In this document: one piece after another, positions 1-9,757 of the stretch
How positions within the stretch are numbered: the first letter of the stretch is position 1
Layout of the letters: each line of letters starts with the position of its first letter
NCBI RefSeq assembly: GCF_025370255.1
Contig: NZ_JAMTCD010000007.1
Location: 124,001 to 188,000 of the forward strand
Direction: 5' to 3'
Length of the DNA stretch: 64,000 nt
Source: Shewanella holmiensis
Lineage (GTDB): Bacteria > Pseudomonadota > Gammaproteobacteria > Enterobacterales > Shewanellaceae
Position numbers and translations under genes: made by a program
Notes under the pieces: generated by a model
Seen by the model: only the letters and a program-made list of their open reading frames with translations
Database searches by the model: none
What the model was told of the DNA's origin: nothing

Positions 1-399
1 CCAATTATTATCTGGGCGATAAATTAACGATAAACCTGCGCTGTATTGATTTATAGTTGACCAAGGTACATTACTGTTTATTAGTGGGCTTTGTTGATTA
101 ACACGCCAGCCGTAATCAAGGTTTTCATAGCCGATATTAGCCCCAATCATCCAGTGCTTATTAAGTGGCATAGCAGCAGAAAGCTTAGTGATCCAAACAT
201 CTCTTTTAAGCTCATTACCATTTTCCCCCACATCGGCGGATTGCACTGAAGTGCGAGCAACGTTCAACTCAAAAGGTGAGCGTTTACTCGCCTGTGCATT
301 CATGCTGCTTAAACCAACGGCGACAACAATGATTGGCACAAGCTTAGGTGTAGACAGCAAATTCCGTATTTGAGTTTGTTGATAAAAAGCACTTGTCAT
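1..399 (-). CDS. Outer-membrane beta-barrel protein, N-terminal part
   Basis: The reading frame runs from an ATG at 397-399 off the left edge of the window, so only the first 133 codons are visible. A GAAAGGA ribosome-binding site lies about 8 bases upstream. The protein starts with a basic stretch and a hydrophobic segment (about residues 18-32) ending at NAQA, a plausible signal peptide cleaved near residue 37. What follows alternates polar and hydrophobic residues with aromatic Trp/Tyr positions (WMIGANIGYENLDYGW), typical of an outer-membrane barrel. I cannot name the family with certainty; DUF6268-like barrels are a possibility. It lies downstream of the TetR gene on the same strand with a gap of about 130 bases. 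Confidence 0.7.
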   Translation of the reverse strand, partial: MTSAFYQQTQIRNLLSTPKLVPIIVVAVGLSSMNAQASKRSPFELNVARTSVQSADVGENGNELKRDVWITKLSAAMPLNKHWMIGANIGYENLDYGWRVNQQSPLINSNVPWSTINQYSAGLSLIYRPDNNW

Positions 400-529
400 T
401 AATTGCATCCTTTCGGCTTAATTGATGTTGGATTATTTATTGGTAGAACAATACGTCACACTATACAAACTAGTTCAAAATTATGAAGCTTTATCAAAAA
501 TGACATTTAATTTAACAACATATCACAAA

Positions 530-1168
530 CTATACCTTGTGTGCCCTTAAAAACATTAAGGCAGTCTCTTTCAAATAGTCCTGCCTTTTAGGGAGAATAT
601 CTGCCGTTGATAAGCCTAACTCTAAACGCATTCGCAGCTCACCAAATAACATTAAGCTCAATCTCACTGCACTGTCGTGTGGGTTTTCGAAATAATACTG
701 ACCATGCTGATTAACTTTACCTAAATATCCTTTTACTAAATTCAAAATATGTTTCGGGCCAGCATTATAAAATAATTCAGACACCTCAGGATGAGTGTCG
801 GACTGGGCAACACAGGTTGTAAATACCCTAATCGCCTCTTCTGAAACAATCATTGCACCAAATTGCTGTGCAAAAATAGTCAGTACAACCTCTGGTTGAG
901 AAGCATCCACTAATAGGTTTTCAGTGAGTTGATGCACCACACATTTTGATTCTATTGATGCAACAAAAAGATCGTCTTTAGAGCCAAAATGGGAGTATAC
1001 CGTTTGCTTAGAAACCCCTGCATGTTTAGCCACCTCATCCATACTGGTATTGGAAAAACCTTGATGGCAAAAAAGCTCAATAGCCGAATGAAGGATCTGC
1101 ACCCGTTTTTGTTCACTTTTCGATAATGTTGCATCCAAATTTACAGCTAGCACATGGTCTTCTGTCAT
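530..1168 (-). CDS. TetR/AcrR-family transcriptional repressor
   Basis: This 212-residue protein has the usual TetR layout: an N-terminal DNA-binding domain at about residues 20-68, with the helix-turn-helix around STSMDEVAKHAGVSKQTVYSHF-like residues 40-60, and a helical ligand-binding C-terminal domain. It is divergent from the RND efflux genes that begin at 1382. The gap contains two near-identical palindromes, so the likely role is drug- or stress-responsive repression of that pump and of itself. The inducer cannot be read from the sequence. The start codon has only a weak upstream GAG/AAAG ribosome-binding site, but the N-terminal extension before the domain (about 20 residues) is a normal length. 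Confidence 0.9.
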   Translation of the reverse strand: MTEDHVLAVNLDATLSKSEQKRVQILHSAIELFCHQGFSNTSMDEVAKHAGVSKQTVYSHFGSKDDLFVASIESKCVVHQLTENLLVDASQPEVVLTIFAQQFGAMIVSEEAIRVFTTCVAQSDTHPEVSELFYNAGPKHILNLVKGYLGKVNQHGQYYFENPHDSAVRLSLMLFGELRMRLELGLSTADILPKRQDYLKETALMFLRAHKV

Positions 1169-1228
1169 CTTTAACTCGTAGTGTTTTTACTTATATTCAA
1201 CATTTAATACTATTTAATCACAAAATAG

Positions 1229-1271
1229 ACTAGACAGTCCAGTTTCATATAATTAGACTAGACAGTCTAGT
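1229..1271. promoter_or_regulatory. Twin palindromic operator for the TetR regulator
   Basis: Two 15-base sites, ACTAGACAGTCCAGT (1229-1243) and ACTAGACAGTCTAGT (1257-1271), have centres 28 bases apart. The second is a perfect palindrome with 7-base arms around a central A, and the first differs from it by one base. They lie between the divergent TetR gene and the efflux operon. Position, symmetry and duplication are what is expected of TetR-family operators; that this repressor binds them is inferred. Confidence 0.75.
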
Positions 1272-1381
1272 TTAACATTAGTGTTACATTGCTACGTTAC
1301 ATAGCCGAATAAGCATTTTCTGCTATGGATTAATAAGTTGTTTGCATCACGTATAAATTATTATCCTAATGGGGTACAAAA

Positions 1382-2512
1382 ATGGAATATCAATCGATCG
1401 GCCAAGTGCGACTATTAATGGTAGGCCTATGCAGCTTACTGGTAGTTAGCGGTTGTGGATCTGAAGTAAAACAACACTCTGAGTCGGTTAGTTATCAAAC
1501 CGTAGCAACCACTGCCCTCACGCCGTCGGAATATTATCAACACAAACAAACCTATACTGGCACTATTCGCTCAGCTAATACCACGGGTATTGGTTTCGAA
1601 TTAGCAGGTAAATTAAATAGTATTCAAGTGGATAGTGGTGACAGTGTCACCCTGGGACAAACCTTAGCATCCTTAGATACTGACCTTTTACAGGCCGAGA
1701 AACAACAGCTTGAAGCCAGTTTGCAGCAAACAAAAGCAGACTTAGATTTAGCTGAAAACACATTAAAGCGTACCCTTAGTTTAAAAGATAAAAACTACGT
1801 TTCTGAGCAGCAGCTAGACGAAACTAAACAGCAAGTCACAGGTTTAATCGCCAACCGCCAACGACTCAATGCAAGCTTATACGCTACAAACTTAAAACTT
1901 GAAAAATCGATATTAATGGCACCTTTCAATGGCAAAATCAGTAAACGTCACCATAACCTAGGTGAAGTGATTGGTTTGGGTAGTCCCGTATTTACCTTAA
2001 TCGGTGATGATCAGCAGCTTGCTTATATTGGTGTGCCTATTCAAGTGGCATCTAGCTTGAAAAACAATCAACAAGTGCCGATTCGCGTTGGTGATAAAAC
2101 CCTTAACGGCAGTATTGCCGGAATAAGCGCCGAAGTTGATGCTATCACTCGTACTGTGCAGTTAAGAATTAGCCTGCCCAAAGATGCTGACGTATTAAAT
2201 GGTGAAATCGCCTATTTTGAATACCAACAGGATATTCCGGTTGCTGGATATTGGGTGCCAATTTCCGCCTTAACCGATGGCGTAAGAGGATTGTGGAATG
2301 TTTACGTATTAAATAAGCAAGCTGATTCCAGTGGTGTAAATCACTTCAGTATTGAACGTCGTGACGTTGAAATTATTTATACCAATCAAGATAAAGCCTA
2401 TATAAAAGGCGCATTGCGCAATGATGACACCATTATCATTGAAGGGTTACATAAACTGGTCGTTGGACAAGTTGTGACACCTGCGACCACCGCTGTTGCG
2501 GGGGCCATATGA
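1382..2512 (+). CDS. RND efflux periplasmic adaptor lipoprotein
   Basis: A 376-residue membrane-fusion protein of the HlyD/AcrA type. It starts with a lipoprotein signal whose lipobox VSGC puts the lipidated cysteine at about residue 25. It then shows the barrel-sandwich (lipoyl-like) half-motifs GFELAGKLNSIQVDSGDSV and ILMAPFNGKISKR flanking a long helical hairpin rich in Gln, Leu and Lys (about residues 95-170). The C-terminal part is beta-rich. It links the inner-membrane pump to an outer-membrane channel. The pump gene follows with an ATGA overlap at 2509-2512, showing translational coupling. No outer-membrane factor gene lies in the operon. Likely controlled by the divergent TetR repressor. 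Confidence 0.9.
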   Translation: MEYQSIGQVRLLMVGLCSLLVVSGCGSEVKQHSESVSYQTVATTALTPSEYYQHKQTYTGTIRSANTTGIGFELAGKLNSIQVDSGDSVTLGQTLASLDTDLLQAEKQQLEASLQQTKADLDLAENTLKRTLSLKDKNYVSEQQLDETKQQVTGLIANRQRLNASLYATNLKLEKSILMAPFNGKISKRHHNLGEVIGLGSPVFTLIGDDQQLAYIGVPIQVASSLKNNQQVPIRVGDKTLNGSIAGISAEVDAITRTVQLRISLPKDADVLNGEIAYFEYQQDIPVAGYWVPISALTDGVRGLWNVYVLNKQADSSGVNHFSIERRDVEIIYTNQDKAYIKGALRNDDTIIIEGLHKLVVGQVVTPATTAVAGAI

Positions 2513-5500
2513 TTAAAGCATTTTTAGAAAACGGCCGTCTAACCAGTTTATTTATCGCCCTGTTAATTGTGGCGGGATTTGGTGCCATTTCCAGTTTACC
2601 GCGCACAGAAGATCCGCACATTACCAATCGTTTTGCTTCAGTGATTACCCATTACCCTGGTGCTTCAGCTGAAAGAGTAGAAGCATTAGTCACCGAAGTA
2701 TTAGAAACACAACTGCGCCGTTTAGAAGAAATAAAGCTTGTTCAATCGACTTCCCGCCCGGGAATATCGGTAATTCAGCTTGAGCTGAAAGACACCATCA
2801 CTGAAACTGAGCCGGTTTGGTCTAGGGCGCGTGATTTAGTGGCCGATGGTAAGCACTTGCTTCCCGCTCAAGCGCAAAATAGCACTCTAGATGATCAAAT
2901 TGGCTATGCCAGCACGGCGATTCTGGGGGTAGTATGGGCGGATGATTCGCCGGTAAGAAGTGATATTTTAAACCGTTACGCCAAGGAGTTGCAAAGCCGG
3001 ATCAGACTATTATCAGGCACTGATTTTGCCAAACTTTATGGCGCGCCAGAAGAGGAAATTCTCGTAGAGCTTGATGGCAATAAAATCAGTCAGCTGAAAC
3101 TGACCCCTGGGGTAATTGCACAAATTTTAACAAATGCTGATAGTAAGATTTCAGCCGGTGAAATTAACAACCAGCAATTTCGCGCGTTAGTTGAAGTTTC
3201 TGGCGAGCTTGATTCGCAAAGTCGTATTCGACGTGTGCCGTTAAAAGTAGATGAATACGGGCAAATTATTCGCCTAGGCGATGTGGCAACCATCAGCCGC
3301 CAATCCAAAACGCCGGCAAGCAGCATTGCGCTGATCAACAGTCAGCAAGGTGTACTGATTGGCGCGACCATGCTTAACAGTAATCGCGTTGATGTATGGC
3401 AGCGTCAAATAGAGCAAACGATTGACAGCTTTTCACAAAATTTGCCAGCCAATATCAAAGTGCAATGGTTATTTGATCAGCAAGGTTACACCAGTGTTCG
3501 ACTCGGCGATTTGGTCGTTAATTTGCTGCAAGGCTTTGTGATTATTGTTGCCGTATTAATGCTGACCTTAGGGTTGCGTAATGCATTAATTGTGGCGTTA
3601 TCATTACCTCTTACTGCCCTATTCACTTTAGCCTGTATGAAATACACAGGTTTACCCATTCATCAAATGTCGGTAACGGGTTTGGTTGTCGCATTAGGCA
3701 TTATGGTAGATAACGCCATTGTTATTGTTGATGCGATTGCCCAGCGCCGCCAACAAGGTATGAGTAAATTAGAGGCCGTATCTAAAACACTACATCATTT
3801 ATGGCTCCCGCTTGCCGGCTCAACGATTACAACTATGTTAGCCTTTGCGCCAATAGTATTAATGCCAGGGGCGGCGGGTGAGTTTGTCGGCGGCATTGCT
3901 ATTTCGGTCATGTTTGCGCTATTGGGCTCTTATATTATTTCCCATACCCTTATTGCAGGGCTTGCAGGTCGTTTTAGTCGAAGCGAGCCAGCTACCGCCT
4001 GGTATCAACAAGGCATGGCTTTTCCTAGAATAGGCCGAGCCTTTAAAACCAGTTTAGCGTTTGCACTTAAACGGCCATTATTAACGGCGCTTGTGGTCGG
4101 CGTTCTGCCTATGAGTGGTTTTATGGTGGCAGGTAAAATGACCGAGCAATTTTTCCCGCCATCAGACAGGGACATGTTCCAAATCGAAGTGCATCTGGCC
4201 TCGCTGGTGAGCATAGAAAATACTCGCCAACAGGTTGCCTTGATAGATAAAAAGCTTCAAAACCTTGCCGAAATCAGCGAAGTCACCTGGGTTGTTGGTG
4301 GTAATACGCCATCATTTTATTACAATCTGACTCAACGTGAGCAAGGGGCAACTAACTATGCTCAGGCAATGGTGAAAGTCACTGACTTTAACACCGCAAA
4401 CAAACTGATCCCCCAGTTACAACAATCACTTGATGTTGAATTTCCTCAAGCACAAATTCTAGTCAGAAAATTGGAACAAGGGCCTCCCTTTAATGCGCCT
4501 GTCGAACTGCTTATTTACGGACCGAATCTTGACATGCTAAAAGAAATTGGCGATCAAGTGCGGGCACTATTAATTGCCACGCCTGACGTTATCCATACCA
4601 GAGCGACGCTGTCACCAGGCGCGCCTAAACTATGGTTACAAGTCAATGAAGACGCAAGTTTGATGAGTGGCTTAAGCTTGACTGATATTGCCAATCAGGT
4701 ACAAATGGCCACCACAGGCATCATTGGCGGCAGTATTTTAGAACAAACGGAGTCGTTGCCTATTCGTGTGCGTTTAGGTGATAGCAGCCGCGAGCAAGCA
4801 ACGCGATTAGCAGAACTTAACTTAGTCTCGCCAACAGGCACTGGGATCCCATTATCGGCATTATCCTATAATGAAGTCTGTGTCAGTCGTGGGGCGATAC
4901 CCCGTCGTAATGGTGAACGAGTCAACACCATTGAGGCATATATCACCAGTGGCGTATTGCCAGCTCAGGTGCTTGATGATGTGAAATCAAAACTCAATAA
5001 CATTGCGCTACCCTCTGGATACCATATTGAAGTGGGCGGAGAAAGCGCTAAACGCAATGAAGCCGTTGGTAACCTAATGTCTAACCTCGTTGTAGTTATT
5101 ACCCTATTACTGGCTACTGTGGTGTTGTCATTCAACTCATTCCGCCTCACTGGCATTATTCTATTCAGCGCGATTCAGTCTGCCGGATTGGGGTTATTAG
5201 CCGTATTCGTGTTTGGCTACCCTTTTGGCTTTACAGTTATAATTGGTTTATTAGGTTTGATGGGATTAGCCATTAATGCCGCCATTGTGATCTTGGCTGA
5301 ACTTGAAGATTTGCCCGAGGCAAGACAAGGTAATATGGCAGTAATTATCAATACCGTTAGCAGTTGCGGCCGCCATATTGGCTCAACCACCATCACCACA
5401 ATCGGCGGTTTTTTACCCTTGATTATTGCCGGCGGTGGATTTTGGCCTCCCTTTGCAATAGCCATTGCTGGCGGTACCTTATTAACCACTATGCTGTCTT

Positions 5501-5580
5501 TAGTGTGGGTGCCTGTGATGTATCATTTAATGATGAAACCCAAAAAACAGACACTGCAGCCAGACATGCTGCCCGTTTAG
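2509..5580 (+). CDS. RND-family efflux pump, inner-membrane subunit
   Basis: At 1023 residues this has the normal length of an AcrB/MexB-class proton-driven exporter. The first transmembrane helix is at residues 10-28, followed by a large periplasmic loop, a helix bundle from about residue 335 with the motif GIMVDNAIVIVD (proton-relay Asp, near residue 400), a second periplasmic loop and a second helix bundle near the C terminus with GLMGLAINAAIVILAEL, where one of the usual acidic positions is Asn/Ala. The N-terminal sequence (LPRTEDPHITNRFASVITHYPGA) resembles the less studied HAE-1 subgroup, not AcrB itself. Substrates cannot be predicted. It overlaps the adaptor gene by four bases. Confidence 0.93.
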   Translation: MIKAFLENGRLTSLFIALLIVAGFGAISSLPRTEDPHITNRFASVITHYPGASAERVEALVTEVLETQLRRLEEIKLVQSTSRPGISVIQLELKDTITETEPVWSRARDLVADGKHLLPAQAQNSTLDDQIGYASTAILGVVWADDSPVRSDILNRYAKELQSRIRLLSGTDFAKLYGAPEEEILVELDGNKISQLKLTPGVIAQILTNADSKISAGEINNQQFRALVEVSGELDSQSRIRRVPLKVDEYGQIIRLGDVATISRQSKTPASSIALINSQQGVLIGATMLNSNRVDVWQRQIEQTIDSFSQNLPANIKVQWLFDQQGYTSVRLGDLVVNLLQGFVIIVAVLMLTLGLRNALIVALSLPLTALFTLACMKYTGLPIHQMSVTGLVVALGIMVDNAIVIVDAIAQRRQQGMSKLEAVSKTLHHLWLPLAGSTITTMLAFAPIVLMPGAAGEFVGGIAISVMFALLGSYIISHTLIAGLAGRFSRSEPATAWYQQGMAFPRIGRAFKTSLAFALKRPLLTALVVGVLPMSGFMVAGKMTEQFFPPSDRDMFQIEVHLASLVSIENTRQQVALIDKKLQNLAEISEVTWVVGGNTPSFYYNLTQREQGATNYAQAMVKVTDFNTANKLIPQLQQSLDVEFPQAQILVRKLEQGPPFNAPVELLIYGPNLDMLKEIGDQVRALLIATPDVIHTRATLSPGAPKLWLQVNEDASLMSGLSLTDIANQVQMATTGIIGGSILEQTESLPIRVRLGDSSREQATRLAELNLVSPTGTGIPLSALSYNEVCVSRGAIPRRNGERVNTIEAYITSGVLPAQVLDDVKSKLNNIALPSGYHIEVGGESAKRNEAVGNLMSNLVVVITLLLATVVLSFNSFRLTGIILFSAIQSAGLGLLAVFVFGYPFGFTVIIGLLGLMGLAINAAIVILAELEDLPEARQGNMAVIINTVSSCGRHIGSTTITTIGGFLPLIIAGGGFWPPFAIAIAGGTLLTTMLSLVWVPVMYHLMMKPKKQTLQPDMLPV

Positions 5581-5623
5581 CGTAAAAGTACTGACAAGAC
5601 AAAAAGAGTGACATGATAAAAAG

Positions 5624-5652
5624 AGTGATATGGCAACATGTCACTTTTTTTT
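5624..5652 (+). terminator. Rho-independent terminator of the efflux operon
   Basis: A 9-base stem, AGTGATATG (5624-5632) and CATGTCACT (5637-5645) with one G-U pair, closes a GCAA tetraloop and is followed by a run of T to 5652. A second, longer pairing of the same right arm with AGTGACATG just upstream is also possible. The rest of the gap up to the chemoreceptor gene at 5950 shows no gene. Confidence 0.85.
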
Positions 5653-5949
5653 ATTCGAGTAATCCTCCAAAGTCCCCCACCTTGGCTCTGTTAATTAACC
5701 GCATTCAATAAATACTTGATCCCCAACGATGCTTAAATGACTTGATTTAGTCGAGCTATTGACGCGTAACCTTCTCTTATTATCAGTATTCAATTCAAGT
5801 TTGACGCAAAGCAGGTGAATGTTCGCCGAGTCAATTTTATTTATTCATTTCTCAAACGAATTTGAGGTTAGCTAATGTGATTTGAGTCAAGGCCTTAACT
5901 TCAGATTTGCTATAAATTAACCATACAGTAACTATCCGGAAATATTGTC

Positions 5950-7956
5950 ATGAATTATAAAAATTGGCCGATTGCAAAACAGATCAGCTCGCTTGCCTTA
6001 CTGTCATCCATTGCCATTTTTGTGGCGATGTCTTTATTTTCATATCAATCGGCCTCTCACTCGTTAAATGACAAAGCGGTTCAAGCCATTGGCGCGCAAA
6101 TGCACAGTAATGCCGAACTGATTGAATTGCAGTACGACAGCATGCTTACCCTCGCCAGAAGAAACGCAGATATTCTTCGGACTTTATATCCAAGCACGTT
6201 CTATTTAGGTGGCCGAAACGTAAAAGTGCTCAGTGTCAGCTCACCCTCATTGAAACATGGCAATGAGCAAATTAATGCATCACGCAGTAAAGTGGACAGA
6301 TTTTCAAAACTCACCGGTGGCGTGGCGACAATTTTTGTGCGCGATCAGGATGACTTTACCCGTATTTCAACGTCATTAAAAAAAGCCGACGGTAAACGCG
6401 CCATTGGCACAAACTTGGGCACCTCGCACCCTGGATACAAAAAACTGATTAACGGTGAAGAATATGAAGGTTATGCCAAATTATTCGGCCGTGATTTCAT
6501 GACAATTTATCGCCCTATTAAAGATGTCAGTGGCAAAGTCATAGGTATTTTATTCGTTGGTTTTGATATCACCCAATCGGTTCAGCAAATCCAACAAACC
6601 ATGAAAAAAATGACCTTAGAAGAGTCCGGCTCCTATGTCATTATTCGAAATTCAGACAAACAAATCATTGCTCATCCTAAATTAACAGCAGATGCCCCTT
6701 TTGATGCAGCCTTACTTGATGGATTAACCATTGAACAAGCTTTAACCGATGAACAAAGCTGGTTTTATACTTCGCTAAATAACGATGATATGTTTTCTTA
6801 CTCAGTCGCCATTAAAGGCTGGAATTGGACCTTAGTGGGATTTGTGCCGCAACAGGAATTGAATAATGAAAGCGTGACTATGTTGCAGCAAAATCTGCTA
6901 ATTGCGGTAATTGGTATTGTGCTTATTTTCATATTGTTGAGTACGTTAATCACCCGCGCAGTTAAACCACTACAGTTATTAGAGGCCAAAATAGCCAAAC
7001 TCGGTGAAGGTGATTTATCCCAAACATTTACCGCTTGCGATCCACACAGTGCAAATGAAGTGGATCAAATCACCATTAGTGTCACTCAAATGGCCACCAA
7101 TCTGGCTGGGCTGATTAAGTCATTACAACAGTCAGTATTAAGCTTAGAAAGTCATGCCAATTTAAGTCAACAAACTGCAACAGATAATGGTAATGAAGCT
7201 AAATCATTACTCAATCAAACAGAACAAATCGCTACCGCAATTGAAGAAATGTCAGCGTCAATTAAAGATGTGGCACAAAACTCTGGCCAAGGCGCGATTC
7301 AAGCTCAAGAAATTGATAAAGCCTCAAGCGATGGCCATAACCAATTAACACAAGTGGTCAACGATCTGCAATCACTCAGCGAACAACTCACCCAAACCCA
7401 ACAAAATATTGAAGGGGTAAGTTATGAGAGTCAGGCCATCAGCCAGGTCACTGAGGTCATTAACGGTATTGCCGAGCAAACTAACCTACTGGCATTAAAT
7501 GCTGCTATTGAGGCCGCAAGAGCAGGTGAACAAGGAAGAGGCTTTGCTGTTGTTGCCGATGAAGTACGATCTTTAGCACAACGCACCCAACAATCCATTA
7601 GCGAGATCAGTGTCACCATCAACAAATTACAACAACAGGTCAAACTGACGGCCACACAAATGAACCATTGCCAACAATTGGGGATTAAGTCTGCCGAGCA
7701 AGGCGATGATGCCAATACTCAGCTAAGCCAAATTAATACCAATATTGCTGAAATGGCCATGTTCTCCTCCAGTATAGCCAGTGCGACCAAACAGCAAACC
7801 ACTGTGGCGGATGAAGTATCGAACAGCTTACATTCTATTGCCTCTTTGGCACAAAACAGTGAGCAAAGAGCCATTAAAGCGGTTGACGATGCCGATGTGT
7901 TAACCCAATTAGCCGGTAATATTAAACAGCAAATTGGTGTATTTAAAGTAGACTAA
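5950..7956 (+). CDS. Methyl-accepting chemotaxis protein with Cache-type sensor
   Basis: A 668-residue chemoreceptor. It has a first membrane helix at about residues 10-30, a large periplasmic sensor domain of the Cache_3-Cache_2 kind (about 35-300), a second membrane helix (about 315-335), a HAMP linker and a cytoplasmic signalling domain. The hairpin tip with [19 protein letters not shown] and [17 protein letters not shown] (around residues 500-545) is the most conserved part of the family and binds CheW/CheA. Methylation regions flank it, rich in Glu/Gln pairs. The ligand is unknown; Cache sensors of this kind often bind small carboxylates or amino acids. It stands alone with its own terminator. 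Confidence 0.93.
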   Translation: MNYKNWPIAKQISSLALLSSIAIFVAMSLFSYQSASHSLNDKAVQAIGAQMHSNAELIELQYDSMLTLARRNADILRTLYPSTFYLGGRNVKVLSVSSPSLKHGNEQINASRSKVDRFSKLTGGVATIFVRDQDDFTRISTSLKKADGKRAIGTNLGTSHPGYKKLINGEEYEGYAKLFGRDFMTIYRPIKDVSGKVIGILFVGFDITQSVQQIQQTMKKMTLEESGSYVIIRNSDKQIIAHPKLTADAPFDAALLDGLTIEQALTDEQSWFYTSLNNDDMFSYSVAIKGWNWTLVGFVPQQELNNESVTMLQQNLLIAVIGIVLIFILLSTLITRAVKPLQLLEAKIAKLGEGDLSQTFTACDPHSANEVDQITISVTQMATNLAGLIKSLQQSVLSLESHANLSQQTATDNGNEAKSLLNQTEQIATAIEEMSASIKDVAQNSGQGAIQAQEIDKASSDGHNQLTQVVNDLQSLSEQLTQTQQNIEGVSYESQAISQVTEVINGIAEQTNLLALNAAIEAARAGEQGRGFAVVADEVRSLAQRTQQSISEISVTINKLQQQVKLTATQMNHCQQLGIKSAEQGDDANTQLSQINTNIAEMAMFSSSIASATKQQTTVADEVSNSLHSIASLAQNSEQRAIKAVDDADVLTQLAGNIKQQIGVFKVD

Positions 7957-8023
7957 TATTGTTCTGGATTAACAGCCGTTGTTCAATTTGAGGTTTAAGC
8001 AGCAAATTGACAATCGCTAATTA

Positions 8024-8058
8024 AATGGCCTGAGGCATCTTGCTTCAGGCCATTTTTT
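8024..8058 (+). terminator. Terminator after the chemoreceptor gene
   Basis: AATGGCCTGA (8024-8033) pairs with TCAGGCCATT (8045-8054), closing an 11-base loop that can pair further. A T run reaches 8058. It lies about 70 bases after the stop codon. Confidence 0.85.
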
Positions 8059-8166
8059 GTTTGCATGACCCCTTTAAGCATTAAGTTCAGCTAATTTATA
8101 GACGATGAATTATGCTAGGTGATTGATGCCAAATGATAAGAATAAGTAAAGGTGTTAATCGATAAG

Positions 8167-8220
8167 GTGAATTGCCCTGCGACTAAAGATCACTGGTTTT
8201 TGTTGATAGTGGACGATAAA
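8167..8220. repeat. 54-base intergenic repeat, copy 1
   Basis: This stretch matches 26136-26189 in the same orientation at about 44 of 54 positions, including the unbroken block CCTGCGACTAAAGATC. It lies in the gene-free gap 7957-8470. Apart from the flanking terminators and this repeat I see no supported gene there, only a weak 39-codon frame at 8231-8350. The element type is not identified. Confidence 0.6.
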
Positions 8221-8420
8221 TCTATTTTCAGTGGCGATTAGCAACGCTAGCAGTGATGGCTTTACTAGCAATGGGCTAGTTGTTGACGCAAAACACAACA
8301 CGGTTATTGGTGCAAATTATCGCCGCTATGGGCTGTTTGATATGCATTGATTATCCATAGCAGTGTTGGAATTCATTAGCGGTTGAATAACCAAGACGCG
8401 GTAACATTTATTTAAGCCAT

Positions 8421-8448
8421 AAAAAACCCCGCAAATAAGCGGGGTTTT
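8421..8448 (-). terminator. Terminator of the cydABX operon
   Basis: CCCCGC (8427-8432) and GCGGGG (8439-8444) pair around an AAATAA loop, flanked by A6 and T4, so the hairpin can work in both directions. It lies about 25 bases beyond the cydX stop codon and fits as the end of the leftward cyd transcript. Confidence 0.85.
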
Positions 8449-8470
8449 ATTATTTAACTAACAAAACTCG

Positions 8471-8587
8471 TTAGCTTTCGCTATGTTCTTGGCGGTCCAT
8501 GTTTTCAGTGTTTTCTAACCATAGCGCATTAATAATGCCGAAAGAACAAGCCAGTAATACACCTAATATCCACGCAAAATACCACAT
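8471..8587 (-). CDS. cydX: Cytochrome bd oxidase small subunit CydX
   Basis: A 38-residue single-span membrane protein beginning MWYFAWILGVLLACSFG, the characteristic start of the CydX/YbgT family. This includes the conserved Trp and the segment FGIINALWLE, followed by a charged tail. CydX packs against CydA and stabilises the haem groups of the bd oxidase. It lies 15 bases downstream of cydB on the same strand, the normal place in proteobacterial operons. It is easily missed by gene callers because of its size. Confidence 0.93.
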   Translation of the reverse strand: MWYFAWILGVLLACSFGIINALWLENTENMDRQEHSES

Positions 8588-8602
8588 AGATGATGACTCC
8601 TA

Positions 8603-9742
8603 TTAATAAAGTGAGGTTTTATTGTCTTCAATAAAACTACGATTCAAACGACCATACATCTTGTAGTAAGTCCAAATCGTATAACTTAATACGGTTGGTA
8701 CAAAGATAATCGCGGCGAAGGTCATCACTTTTAGGGTCATTTGGCTTGCTGTCGCATCCCACATGGTTAAGCTTACATTCGGCTCAAGCGATGACGGCAT
8801 AACAAATGGGAACATCGCTGCACCACAAGTTAAAATTACGCCAGCAATGGCTAATGAACTAAATAAGAACGCGAAACCACTGCGGTTAAAGCGGCTAGCA
8901 AATATTGCTAACACTGGCATTAATAACCCTAAAACAGGGAATAACATGGTCACCGGATACTTGTCGTAATTAGCTAACCAGGCACCCGCTTCAATCGCAA
9001 CCGTTTTCGTTGTTGGATTAGATGGGCCCGCTAAATCAAGTGTTGAGGTAATCACATAACCGTCAATGCCATTTGCTAACCACACACCGGCAGCTGCAAA
9101 TAGTACGACTAACAAACCACCACAAATCTGGGTCATGTTAGCGGCACGAACACGTAACTCACCTTCGGTCTTCATTTGTAACCATGCAGCACCTTGCATC
9201 ATGATCATGCTGACACACACAAGGCCAGTAAGAAGCCCAAATGGATTCAGTAACCCAAAGAAGCCACCATGGTATTTAGCACGTAAAAACTCATCAAAGT
9301 TAAACGGCACGCCTTGTAACAAGTTACCAAACGCTACACCTATGATGAGTGGCGGTACAAAACCACCGATAAACAGTGCCCAATCCCATGACTTACGCCA
9401 TTTTGGATCTTCAATTTTCGAACGGTAATCAAAGCCTACTGGACGCAAGAATAAGGCGAACAGCACCAGCATCATCGCGACATAAAAGCCAGAAAATGAC
9501 ACGGCATATACCATAGGCCAGGCTGCGAATAACGCACCACCAGCGGTAATTAACCAAACCTGGTTGCCATCCCAATGCGGCGCAATGGTGTTAATCATAA
9601 TACGGCGCTCAGTGTCATCTTTACCTATGATTGGTAATAACGCACCTACACCCATATCGAAGCCGTCAGTGACGGCAAAGCCGACAAACAACACACCGAT
9701 TAATGCCCACCAGATAAATCTTAAAACTTCATAATCAAACAT
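8603..9742 (-). CDS. cydB: Cytochrome bd ubiquinol oxidase subunit II
   Basis: A 379-residue polytopic membrane protein, the same length as typical CydB. It opens with MFDYEVLRFIWWALIGVLF and contains the family block GFDMGVGALLP near residue 30 and APHWDGNQVWLI near residue 54, both hallmark CydB sequences. CydB forms the heterodimer with CydA that oxidises quinol and reduces oxygen to water with high affinity. It lies between cydA (16-base gap) and cydX, in one operon. Confidence 0.97.
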   Translation of the reverse strand: MFDYEVLRFIWWALIGVLFVGFAVTDGFDMGVGALLPIIGKDDTERRIMINTIAPHWDGNQVWLITAGGALFAAWPMVYAVSFSGFYVAMMLVLFALFLRPVGFDYRSKIEDPKWRKSWDWALFIGGFVPPLIIGVAFGNLLQGVPFNFDEFLRAKYHGGFFGLLNPFGLLTGLVCVSMIMMQGAAWLQMKTEGELRVRAANMTQICGGLLVVLFAAAGVWLANGIDGYVITSTLDLAGPSNPTTKTVAIEAGAWLANYDKYPVTMLFPVLGLLMPVLAIFASRFNRSGFAFLFSSLAIAGVILTCGAAMFPFVMPSSLEPNVSLTMWDATASQMTLKVMTFAAIIFVPTVLSYTIWTYYKMYGRLNRSFIEDNKTSLY

Positions 9743-9757
9743 AGTCAGGTCCTCTGA

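Noticed and set aside
8231..8350. 39-codon frame from GTG in the gap after the chemoreceptor
   Set aside because: No ribosome-binding site, and no recognisable product (ends GANYRRYGLFDMH). It might be a gene remnant but I cannot support it.
9066..9428. 120-codon open frame opposite cydB
   Set aside because: Fully inside a certain gene, with no promoter or ribosome-binding site; its composition mirrors the codon pattern of cydB.
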